Of a DNA stretch of 45,474 bases, positions 16,630 through 23,947 are shown piece by piece. The translations under genes were made by a program, and so were the position numbers. The number at the start of each line of letters is the position of its first letter. Within the stretch, counting starts at the first letter, position 1. Origin of the DNA: Terriglobia bacterium (lineage in GTDB: Bacteria > Acidobacteriota > Terriglobia > Bryobacterales > Bryobacteraceae); assembly GCA_021325175.1 (NCBI GenBank), contig JAJPHS010000116.1, positions 1-45,474 on the forward strand. Reading direction: 5' to 3'. The notes under the pieces were generated by a model. That model worked only from the letters and a program-made list of their open reading frames with translations. It was not told the origin of the DNA and ran no database searches.

Positions 16630-18818
16630 GGCAGGATTTTGTAGAGCGTCATTCCCGGGACCCGCCCGGCCTGTTGCAGGCCCCATTCCTCGGGATGCTC
16701 GTTATAAGCGGTTGCCCCCAAATCCTGATCGCCGACGGCGATATAATGCACGCCGCGGCGATAAAGCTCGTAGGTCGCCGCGCGGCGCAGACTGCTTCGC
16801 ACCCGGTTCCGGCGCTCCCGGTAAACAGCGGTGAGCGTGATCCAGCGCCCCTGCTCGAATTTTTCGACGCGAAACTGAAGCGAGGAAGGGCTGTCGAGCG
16901 AGGTTTCCATGCGTACTTCATCGATCCGTTCGGCGCGGCCGAAATCGACGTCAACGTACATGCCCGGCGCAACGGTTTGCCACGTTCGCCAGCGCGTGGC
17001 TTGGGAATTGTCGAAGGCCAGTTGCACCTCAAACGGATCGGGCCAGGCGCGAAGGCGCCATTCGCGGCGGCGCGGGATCTCATCGCCGTTATTGAAAAAT
17101 CGAAGCTCGTGAACGCTCCACTGCTGGTATTTTTCGGCCCGCCCGGTTTGCAGCAGCCGGATGCGCGAGACGGAGCATTGCGGAAAACGAAAAACCAGCA
17201 GGCGCGCCGGATCGCTGTCGCCGATCCATCCGGTGTTTAGAATATCCCACAGCGTATTGCCGTAAGCACCGCGAAAACGGTCGATAATTTCCCGCTTCGA
17301 ATACGCCACCGAACCGATTCCGCCGGCGAAAAAGACCGGTTCTCCCGGCGGAGTCCGGTCGTTGATCATCGCCAAAGCAGCCCAGTCGCCGATCTTCTGC
17401 CGCAAATAATCGCTTTCCGGCGTGATGCGAAGAGCGGCTTTCCACGGGATATCGTCGATGCGCCACACGTAGGGGTTTGCGTAACGGGGAATAATCGAGG
17501 GCCAGGAGAGCACCGCGTGCGCCGCCGCGAATCCGGTGAGCAGCCATCGATTTTCGATCGCCAGCGCCATTCCCAGCGCGAAAAATGGCAGCGCGGGAAT
17601 TAAAAAACGCGTGCCGATGTTGCCGAAATAGACCGCAAGCAGCAGCAATCCGGCAATCAGCAGACGCCGCCCCACCGGGCGCCGCAACGTGAGCAGCGCC
17701 AGCGGCGCGGCAAGAAAGACCGGTCCAACGATGCCTTGCGTGTAGTCGCCGCGCACGGTTACCTGGATGGGCAGACTTTCGAGTTTCGGAAGATCGTAGC
17801 GCCGCAGCCACTCCGCCCACCGCTGCTCGACGGCGGGGTGCACGTACGGATTGGGAAAAATTTCGTTGGCGAACGGCGCGACGGGATTACGGAAAAAAAT
17901 CCAATTCTTGAGCATCCACGGCGCGATGACGAGCGCGGCGAACGCCGCCACGGTAAGCGCCGGGCGCAAGCGGCGCGCGCGCACGGCAACAAAGGCGAGC
18001 GCGTAGAGAAGGATCACCGCGGCCGTATACTTGGCGGCGTACGCATATCCGGCGAGAAGGCCGGCGGCCATGAGCAGGCGCCGATCGCGGGAGCCGTCCC
18101 AGATTTCGAGCCAGTAAAAAACCGCGAAGACAATCGCCGCCGCCGCGACATCGATGTAAGCCGTGGAGCCATCGCGGGCCGCAACCGGACTGAGCGACAC
18201 CAGCAGCGCCGCAGCGGCGCCCATCCATGGTTTTCCGAGGCGCAGCCCATAGGCGAAAATCAACCAGGCGAGCGCGATCCAAAACGCGAAATGTACCAGA
18301 GCGGCCGACGAAAACCCTCCAAAGGCGACCGCCGGAACGTAAAGAAGCTCGATTCCCTGTCCCAGCGCCGCATACATATTCGTCTGAAGCCCTTGGAATC
18401 CGCGCGCACGAAGATAGTGCGCCACGACTTCCAGATGATAGCCGGAGCCGTCCGCCGATGTTTCCGGCGCCCAGCCGTTAAGGAACACGACTCCGGAGAA
18501 GACCGCGAAGATCGCGAATAAAAAAACCAGAGTCCAATGTTTTTCAAAAAAGCGTCCCGGCGGGCGGCGATATTTGCGAATGGCGGCTCCGATGACCGCG
18601 GCGCAAACTGCCAGCAGCACGGGTTTGTAGGCGATCCTCGCGGCGAGAATTGCGAATATCGCAAGATGAAATACGCAGGCGCCGGTCAGAAATTCGAGGG
18701 GGATCGATTCGACGCGCGCCAGTTTCACTCCGCATCGCGAAAGCAGCAGCACTCCGGCGGACCAGCACGCGGCAACTGTCAACGCGGCGGCAAAAAGCGC
18801 GGTCCAGGCGTGAATCAT
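16626..18818 (-). CDS. GT-C membrane glycosyltransferase-like protein with discoidin-like C-terminus
   Basis: A 730-aa protein. Residues 1 to about 480 hold a dozen or so hydrophobic segments. The first large loop contains GWAPETSADGSGYHLEV, with Asp123 where ArnT/PMT-type GT-C enzymes keep a catalytic acid. This suggests transfer of a sugar from a polyprenyl-phosphate donor on the periplasmic side. The soluble C-terminus (from ~564) contains AFDNSQATRWRTWQ and MYVDVDFGRAERIDEVRM, a pattern I read as an F5/8 type C (discoidin-like) sugar-binding domain. It overlaps the lipoprotein gene upstream and the kinase gene downstream by 4 bases each, so the three are a tight operon. Donor and acceptor are unknown. 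Confidence 0.78.
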   Translation of the reverse strand: MIHAWTALFAAALTVAACWSAGVLLLSRCGVKLARVESIPLEFLTGACVFHLAIFAILAARIAYKPVLLAVCAAVIGAAIRKYRRPPGRFFEKHWTLVFLFAIFAVFSGVVFLNGWAPETSADGSGYHLEVVAHYLRARGFQGLQTNMYAALGQGIELLYVPAVAFGGFSSAALVHFAFWIALAWLIFAYGLRLGKPWMGAAAALLVSLSPVAARDGSTAYIDVAAAAIVFAVFYWLEIWDGSRDRRLLMAAGLLAGYAYAAKYTAAVILLYALAFVAVRARRLRPALTVAAFAALVIAPWMLKNWIFFRNPVAPFANEIFPNPYVHPAVEQRWAEWLRRYDLPKLESLPIQVTVRGDYTQGIVGPVFLAAPLALLTLRRPVGRRLLIAGLLLLAVYFGNIGTRFLIPALPFFALGMALAIENRWLLTGFAAAHAVLSWPSIIPRYANPYVWRIDDIPWKAALRITPESDYLRQKIGDWAALAMINDRTPPGEPVFFAGGIGSVAYSKREIIDRFRGAYGNTLWDILNTGWIGDSDPARLLVFRFPQCSVSRIRLLQTGRAEKYQQWSVHELRFFNNGDEIPRRREWRLRAWPDPFEVQLAFDNSQATRWRTWQTVAPGMYVDVDFGRAERIDEVRMETSLDSPSSLQFRVEKFEQGRWITLTAVYRERRNRVRSSLRRAATYELYRRGVHYIAVGDQDLGATAYNEHPEEWGLQQAGRVPGMTLYKILP

Positions 18819-19330
18819 TTCTCAACCAACCCGAGTCGGGAAACGATGAATCCGAGATGCGCGCCGTCCGTTTTCGAGATCCATACTTTATCGATTTCGG
18901 CCGCGATGATCGCATCCCGGTGCGGTTCTATCCAGGCGGGCGGCACGGATTTTTCGAAATGATGCGCGCCGGGCGAGTCGTAGCGGACGCGCTCCAGCAA
19001 CTGGCCGTTCACGGTGAAGGCGATGGTCACCGGACCGGTGGCCGAGAAAGTCGCGCGGGGAAGGGTGAAATCGGCGACATAGGTCAGATCGCGGCTGGAT
19101 CCGATTCTTTCCTTCACGGCGGGCCGTTGAAATGTCCAGCGCCAGCTCAGATCGGAGCCGGGAATAATGTCGCGCACGATGTGCGCATCGGCGTCAGGCA
19201 TCGCGAAATCGACGGCGCAAGCGTCGCGCACTTTGAAATTCTCGAAGGAGGGGCTTTGCTCGGGAACGGGATAATCGGGCAGCGCGCAAGCCGATAGAAC
19301 GAGAGACAGAAGAATCGGCGCGAACTTCAT
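18815..19330 (-). CDS. Small lipoprotein of unknown function
   Basis: A 171-aa protein whose N-terminus MKFAPILLSLVLSAC is a lipoprotein signal with lipobox Cys15. The rest looks like an all-beta domain (SWRWTFQRPAVKERIG, then VTIAFTVNGQLLERVRY). No catalytic motif is evident. As the first gene of the operon with the GT-C protein (4-base overlap), it may be an acceptor, chaperone or binding partner for that enzyme at the membrane. That is inferred from position only. Confidence 0.78.
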   Translation of the reverse strand: MKFAPILLSLVLSACALPDYPVPEQSPSFENFKVRDACAVDFAMPDADAHIVRDIIPGSDLSWRWTFQRPAVKERIGSSRDLTYVADFTLPRATFSATGPVTIAFTVNGQLLERVRYDSPGAHHFEKSVPPAWIEPHRDAIIAAEIDKVWISKTDGAHLGFIVSRLGLVEK

Positions 19331-19410
19331 TCGTTTCGTACTATAGCAGCCCGGCGCTCGCCGGCGGCATGCTAAATTTGAAAGAAAGTTCCGCGTCCGA
19401 AGGACTCCAG

Positions 19411-20349
19411 ATGAAGGTTTTTTTGTGTTTCATGGCGTTGGCCGCCGCGATGCCGGCGCAGACTCCGCCCCCGCCGCTTACGCCGCAAACCGTGGTGGCG
19501 AAAACCAGCGACGGCAAGGACATTACCGTCGCCGATGTGCAGAAGATGCTCGAAGAAACGCCGCCCGTGGTGGGGCAAACCATGATGCGCGATCCGGCCG
19601 CGGCGCTGACGGCGGTTTTTCTGCAACGGGACATGGCGGCGGAGGCGGATAAACTGAAGCTCGGCGAACTGAGCCCGTGGAAGGAGCAGCTCGAAACAGC
19701 TCGCGAAAATATTTTGGGCACGGCCATGATGCGCTACGTCGCGGATACGTATCCGGTGACGCCGCAGCAGACCGAGGCTTACTACCAGCAGCATCTTAAT
19801 GAGTATCAGCAGATCAAAATCAAGGCGATCAAAATCAATTTCAAGCCGGAAGTGAAAGCCTCCCCAACGGATTTGGAGAACGCCGCCAGACAAGCGCTGG
19901 AAGCGGCGCACGCGCCGACGGACCGCAGCGAGGCCGAGGCCAAAAAGATCGCCGACGAAGTGGTGAAGCAGGCGCGCGGCGGAGCCGATTTCGGCGCGCT
20001 GGTGGCGAAGTACGGGGAGAGCGAATCCAAGGACTTTAACGGCGATTTCCCGCCGGTGAAGCAGAACAGCATGTATCCGGCCGAGATCAAAAAAGCCGTT
20101 TTCGCGATGAAGCCGGGCCAGGTGAGCGATCCGATCCGGCAGTCGAACTGTTTTTACGTGATCCGCGTGACGGAAGTGGCGGCGCAGCCGATCAACGACG
20201 TTCGCGAAGACATCATTCATACCCTCCGCACCATGCACGTTCAGCAATATGTCGAGGAGCTGCGGGCGAAGTTCCGGCCGAAAATCCTGCGGCCGGATTA
20301 TTTCTATCAGTTGAACGGCGCGCCGGCGCCGAACAAGCCCGGAAACTGA
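19411..20349 (+). CDS. Periplasmic parvulin-type peptidyl-prolyl isomerase (SurA/PpiC-like)
   Basis: About 312 aa from ATG 19411, which has AAGGA at 19400-19404 and gives a clean signal peptide (MKVFLCFMALAAAMPAQ); an upstream in-frame ATG at 19369 would spoil the signal. An N-terminal helical chaperone-like segment precedes a parvulin domain at about residues 130-265 with GGADFGALVAKYGES, then FAMKPGQVSDPIR and FYVIRVTE. The parvulin core carries an inserted Ala/Glu/Lys-rich helix (residues ~140-185). The likely role is folding of exported or outer-membrane proteins. It leads a same-strand run of genes with gaps of 2-12 bases. Confidence 0.9.
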   Translation: MKVFLCFMALAAAMPAQTPPPPLTPQTVVAKTSDGKDITVADVQKMLEETPPVVGQTMMRDPAAALTAVFLQRDMAAEADKLKLGELSPWKEQLETARENILGTAMMRYVADTYPVTPQQTEAYYQQHLNEYQQIKIKAIKINFKPEVKASPTDLENAARQALEAAHAPTDRSEAEAKKIADEVVKQARGGADFGALVAKYGESESKDFNGDFPPVKQNSMYPAEIKKAVFAMKPGQVSDPIRQSNCFYVIRVTEVAAQPINDVREDIIHTLRTMHVQQYVEELRAKFRPKILRPDYFYQLNGAPAPNKPGN

Positions 20350-20351
20350 CA

Positions 20352-20831
20352 TTGCTGCCCGCGTTTTCGGGACAGCCGATTCGCGTGGAGCTCCGGCGGC
20401 CGCTCGGCCCGCATCTGGCCGCATCGTCGATGAAGCGCCGCGTGATTCTTCTCGATCCGGCGGTGCTCGACGGCCGCGGCGAGTTCGAACGCATCCTGAT
20501 CCACGAAATTTTCCACTTCGCCTGGCTTCGCTTGGGTAACCGCGCGCGCCGCGATTGGGAGCAGTTGTTATGCCGCGAAATTCGCGCCCGCGCCCGCGGC
20601 GAGCTCGGTTGGAGCGCGGAATGGCGCAAGACGAAGCTGCGCGAAAGCGACATTGCCGGCCGCAGCCCGGCATGGCGCCGCTACATTTGCGAAAGCTTTT
20701 GCGATACGGCGGCCTGGCGATTCGCCGGACTCCGGCGGCACGCGGAATTTACGCTTCCCCGGCGGTTTTGCGGCGCCCGCCGGCGCTGGTTTGACGCGGC
20801 TTTTTCTCCAAGCCGAACGATCCCGCTATAA
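20352..20831 (+). CDS. Small putative zinc metalloprotein with HEIFH motif
   Basis: A 159-aa, Arg-rich protein starting at TTG 20352, two bases after the isomerase stop. It contains RILIHEIFHFAWLRLG, an HExxH zinc-binding motif (His51, Glu52, His55), and later YICESFCDTAAW, where Glu114 could be the third ligand as in gluzincin/SprT-like folds. No signal peptide is seen. I do not recognise the family. It could be a true metallopeptidase or a degenerate one. The next gene starts 11 bases after its stop, so the two are probably co-transcribed. Confidence 0.7.
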   Translation: MLPAFSGQPIRVELRRPLGPHLAASSMKRRVILLDPAVLDGRGEFERILIHEIFHFAWLRLGNRARRDWEQLLCREIRARARGELGWSAEWRKTKLRESDIAGRSPAWRRYICESFCDTAAWRFAGLRRHAEFTLPRRFCGARRRWFDAAFSPSRTIPL

Positions 20832-20842
20832 TCGGTGTAGAT

Positions 20843-21436
20843 ATGAAGCTCGTTTTGGCGGCCATCGCGATTCTTTCCGGGCTTGCGTTTACCGGATGCT
20901 CGAGAACCTCAGGCGTGGTGAAAGCGGAAAGCACGCGCAAGATGGCGCCTGATTTCGCCCTGAAAGATGCGGCCGGCAAAACCGTCAGGCTCTCCGATTA
21001 TCGCGGAGACGTGGTGCTTCTGAATTTCTGGGCCACCTGGTGCGGCCCGTGCCAGATCGAAATCCCCTGGTTCATCGATTTTCAGAAAAATTATAAGGAC
21101 CGAAAATTCGCCGTGCTCGGCGTGTCCATGGATGACGACGGCTGGAAGTCGGTGAAGCCGTACATCGAGCAGAGAAAGATCAACTATCCGATCGTGGTGG
21201 GAACCGAGGAAACGTCGCAGCTTTACGGCGGCATCGATTCGCTGCCGACGACGTTTATCATCGATCGCGGCGGGCGCATCGCCGCCGTGCACACCGGGCT
21301 GGTTAGCAAGAGCGTATATCAGGATGAAATTAACAAACTACTCGATGACAAGGACGATGGCGGCGTTCTTCAGGAACCGGCCAGGCGCAGCGCTCTTGTT
21401 GATCCTCGCCTCGCCGCTGTGCTTTTCGCAAGGTAA
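20843..21436 (+). CDS. TlpA/ResA-like thiol-disulfide oxidoreductase lipoprotein
   Basis: A 197-aa thioredoxin-fold protein with a lipoprotein-like signal (Cys19 in LAFTGCS), which should tether it in the periplasm. The redox motif is WATWCGPC with Cys67 and Cys70. The cis-Pro loop SLPTTFIIDRGGRI is near residue 135. The normal TlpA fold seems complete by about residue 168 (EINKLLDD). The final ~28 residues (KDDGGVLQEPARR onward) are encoded over the start of the next gene in another frame, so they are either a dispensable tail or the result of a lost earlier stop. The likely role is reducing periplasmic disulfides, for example in cytochrome c or lipoprotein maturation. Confidence 0.92.
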   Translation: MKLVLAAIAILSGLAFTGCSRTSGVVKAESTRKMAPDFALKDAAGKTVRLSDYRGDVVLLNFWATWCGPCQIEIPWFIDFQKNYKDRKFAVLGVSMDDDGWKSVKPYIEQRKINYPIVVGTEETSQLYGGIDSLPTTFIIDRGGRIAAVHTGLVSKSVYQDEINKLLDDKDDGGVLQEPARRSALVDPRLAAVLFAR

Positions 21437-21836
21437 CGTCTTAACCATCGCCGCGCCCCCGAAAGTAATCGCGAAAGCCGGCGCCACCGTGGAGGCCAAA
21501 ATCACGGCGCAGTTGCGCCCCGGCTACCACTGCAACAGCACCACACCCTCGGACGATTATCTGATCCCGCTGAAACTCACCTGGACGGCCGCGCCCCTTT
21601 CGGTTGCGGAGGTGGTTTATCCCAAGCCGCAGATGGAAAAGTACGCATTCTCCGATAAGCCGCTGTCGGTTTACACGGGTGACTTCGACATCGTCACCAA
21701 ATTTAACGTCCCGGCTTCGGCGCCGCCGGGTCCCACGGTCATTTCGGCGAAGCTGCGCTACCAGGCGTGCACGGATCGCATGTGCCTGCCGCCGAAAACC
21801 GTCGATGTTTCACTTCCGATCGAAATCGTAAAATAG
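21357..21836 (+). CDS. Soluble DsbD alpha-domain protein (DsbD N-terminal type)
   Basis: About 159 aa from ATG 21357; ATGs at 21324 and 21345 are alternatives. All overlap the TlpA gene by at least 80 bases. A signal peptide (GAALLLILASPLCFSQG) leads into a domain like the DsbD N-terminal immunoglobulin-like domain. GYHCNSTTPSDDYLIPLKLTW is near residue 50, and the redox pair lies in YQACTDRMCLPPKTVDV near the C-terminus, matching the CxDxxxC-type pair of DsbD alpha. There is no membrane electron carrier (DsbD beta) or gamma domain. It may pass electrons to the TlpA partner if a CcdA/DsbD-beta protein is encoded elsewhere. Confidence 0.82.
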   Translation: MAAFFRNRPGAALLLILASPLCFSQGNVLTIAAPPKVIAKAGATVEAKITAQLRPGYHCNSTTPSDDYLIPLKLTWTAAPLSVAEVVYPKPQMEKYAFSDKPLSVYTGDFDIVTKFNVPASAPPGPTVISAKLRYQACTDRMCLPPKTVDVSLPIEIVK

Positions 21837-21842
21837 CCGGAA

Positions 21843-23129
21843 ATGGCAAAATTTCGCTTGGCCGCGGCGCGGTATGGGCGCGAAGTTCTCGCGATTCTCC
21901 CGCTTTTTCTCGCAGCGTGCTCCCCTTCGGCGCCTCGCGCCGCCTCCGTCGATCCGCAGATTCGAGATGAGATCGCCAGGATCAAGGCGATCGACAATCA
22001 CGCGCATCCGGTGCGGCCGGTTGCCGCCGGCGACAAGCCGGACGAAGGCTACGACGCTCTCCCGGTAGAGACGCTGGAGCCGCAGTCGGATCCGGTGCGC
22101 GATCGTCCCGGCGCGCCCGACCTGGTGGAAGCCCACAAGCAGATGTCCGCGATCAAGGCCCAGCAGGCGCAGCTCGGGATGGGTTATGCCAATCGCGTGC
22201 TGGATGAGTTGAACATCGAAACCATGATCGCCAACCGCGTTTTCCTCGGGCCGGGATTGCAGCCGCCGCGGTTTTTGTGGGCGCCGTTCGCCGACGCGTT
22301 GATGTATCCGCTGCCCACCGGCGCGCTGATTCACAATCCCGACCAGAAGGCGTTTTTCGCCGATGAGGATCGGCTTTTGAAGAGATATTACGCGGATTTG
22401 GGAATCGCCCGGAAACCCGCGACGCTCGACGAGTATTTGAATCAAGTGGTGCGGCCGACGCTGGAACGGCAAAAGCAGGCGGGCGCGGTCGCCGAAAAAT
22501 TCGAAATGGCCTATCTGCGAACGCTGGAGGTCGGCAATCCTTCCAAGGAGGAAGCGGCCCAGGTGTACGCAACGGGCAAGGGCGATTACAAAGCTCTTCA
22601 GGATTATATTTTTCGATTTATCGCGGCCGAATGCGGACGCCTCGGCATGGCGGCGCATATTCACGCTGCGGCGGGCGGCGGAGGCTACTTTAATGTTTCC
22701 GGAGCCAATCCGCTGCTGCTGGAGCCGCTGTTCAACGATCCGGCGCTGCGCAAAACGAATTTTGTTTTGCTGCACGGCGGATGGCCCTTCGGCCGCCAGT
22801 TGACCGCGCTGCTGACCAAGCCCAACGTCTACACCGATTTTTCCGAACAAACTTTCATGAATTATCCCCGCGACGTGTCCGAATCGATCCGCGCGTGGCT
22901 CGAATACGTGCCGGAAAAAGTGCTGTTCGCCACCGATGCCTATCCCTTCGATCCGCCGAACAACGGCTGGGAAGAAGCGGGATACGTCGCCAATCGAACC
23001 GGACGTGAAGCGTTGGGGATCGCCTTGACGGAGATGATGCACGACGGCGAAATCACACGCGGGCGGGCCATCGAGCTGGCGCGCATGGTAATGCGCGAAA
23101 ATGCGCGAAAGCTCTACAGGCTGAAATAA
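21843..23129 (+). CDS. Amidohydrolase-family lipoprotein
   Basis: A 428-aa protein with a lipoprotein signal (ILPLFLAACSPS, Cys26). The TIM-barrel metal-binding motif IDNHAHP puts His53 and His55 at the end of strand 1. Later candidate ligands are AHIHAAAGG, LLHGGWPF and the strand-8 Asp in VLFATDAYPF. This order is that of the amidohydrolase-2/uronate-isomerase-like superfamily, so a metal-dependent hydrolase, decarboxylase or isomerase is expected. The lipid anchor suggests it works in the periplasm, unusual for this group. It starts 6 bases after the DsbD-alpha stop. The substrate is unknown. Confidence 0.82.
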   Translation: MAKFRLAAARYGREVLAILPLFLAACSPSAPRAASVDPQIRDEIARIKAIDNHAHPVRPVAAGDKPDEGYDALPVETLEPQSDPVRDRPGAPDLVEAHKQMSAIKAQQAQLGMGYANRVLDELNIETMIANRVFLGPGLQPPRFLWAPFADALMYPLPTGALIHNPDQKAFFADEDRLLKRYYADLGIARKPATLDEYLNQVVRPTLERQKQAGAVAEKFEMAYLRTLEVGNPSKEEAAQVYATGKGDYKALQDYIFRFIAAECGRLGMAAHIHAAAGGGGYFNVSGANPLLLEPLFNDPALRKTNFVLLHGGWPFGRQLTALLTKPNVYTDFSEQTFMNYPRDVSESIRAWLEYVPEKVLFATDAYPFDPPNNGWEEAGYVANRTGREALGIALTEMMHDGEITRGRAIELARMVMRENARKLYRLK

Positions 23130-23150
23130 AGTTACTACAGTTGCGCCCAA

Positions 23151-23855
23151 ATGGTTGCCGAGGCTTGTTATCTCATCGAGGATCAGCGCCGGATGGCCGA
23201 GGCGAAAAACTATTTCGCCTGGCAGGCTTCCCTGATCAAGCCGCACCTCGGCCAAAGAGTGGTGGAGGTCGGATGCGGCGCCGGCAATTTTACAAACTTC
23301 CTGCTGGATCGCGAGCTGGTGATCGCGCTCGATCCCGACCCCGGCGCGCTCGCCGCGCATCGGGAGCGATTTGGCGCGCGGCCCAATCTGCGCCTGATCC
23401 GCGCCGCCGCCGCGGACGTTCGCGGCCTCGATCCCTTTTCGCCGGACTCCTGTGTCTGCCTCAACGTATTGGAGCACGTCGCCGATGACTTTGAGGCGAT
23501 CCGCGCCATGGCCTCTATCCTGCCGCGCGGCGGAAAAATCGTCCTGTGGGTGCCGGCGCTGCCCGCTTTATACGGTCCCATCGACCGCAATCTGGGCCAT
23601 CATCGCCGCTATCGCAAGGCGGATCTGCATGCGCTGGCGCGCGACGCAAGTCTCACGATCGCCAAATTGCATCATGTTAACCTGGCCGGATCGCTGGGCT
23701 GGTGGATGAACGCCCGCATTTTGAGACTACAGGAACAATCGCCCGCGCAAATCCGTTTTTTCGATCGCTATGTCGTGCCGCCGATGGCCGTGCTTGAACG
23801 CATTGTCGCGCCGCCTTTCGGCCAATCGCTTTTCGCGGTATTGTTGAAGCCGTAA
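23151..23855 (+). CDS. Class I SAM-dependent methyltransferase
   Basis: A 234-aa Rossmann methyltransferase. Motif I is VVEVGCGAGNFTNFLL near residues 37-52, the acidic ribose-binding end of strand 2 is VIALDPDP, and the post-motif CVCLNVLEHVADD matches the Methyltransf_11/23 type. The C-terminal part (YGPIDRNLGHHRRYRKADL) is typical of family members found in polysaccharide or lipid clusters. No signal peptide. It starts 21 bases after the amidohydrolase stop. The substrate cannot be named. Confidence 0.9.
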   Translation: MVAEACYLIEDQRRMAEAKNYFAWQASLIKPHLGQRVVEVGCGAGNFTNFLLDRELVIALDPDPGALAAHRERFGARPNLRLIRAAAADVRGLDPFSPDSCVCLNVLEHVADDFEAIRAMASILPRGGKIVLWVPALPALYGPIDRNLGHHRRYRKADLHALARDASLTIAKLHHVNLAGSLGWWMNARILRLQEQSPAQIRFFDRYVVPPMAVLERIVAPPFGQSLFAVLLKP

Positions 23856-23913
23856 CAAAATCATGAAAGCTTCGGCCGCGAAAACTCATCCAATAGCCTA
23901 AAGATCCCGAAAG

Positions 23914-23928
23914 AGAGCGCTGAGCTCT
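23914..23928 (+). other. Small hairpin in the transketolase leader
   Basis: AGAGC (23914-23918) and GCTCT (23924-23928) form a perfect 5-bp stem with a 5-base loop, and the AAGGAG ribosome site follows at 23934-23939. There is no T run, so it is not a classical terminator of the upstream gene. It may be chance, or a leader structure. Confidence 0.25.
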
Positions 23929-23947
23929 ATCGAAAGGAGCGAGAATA

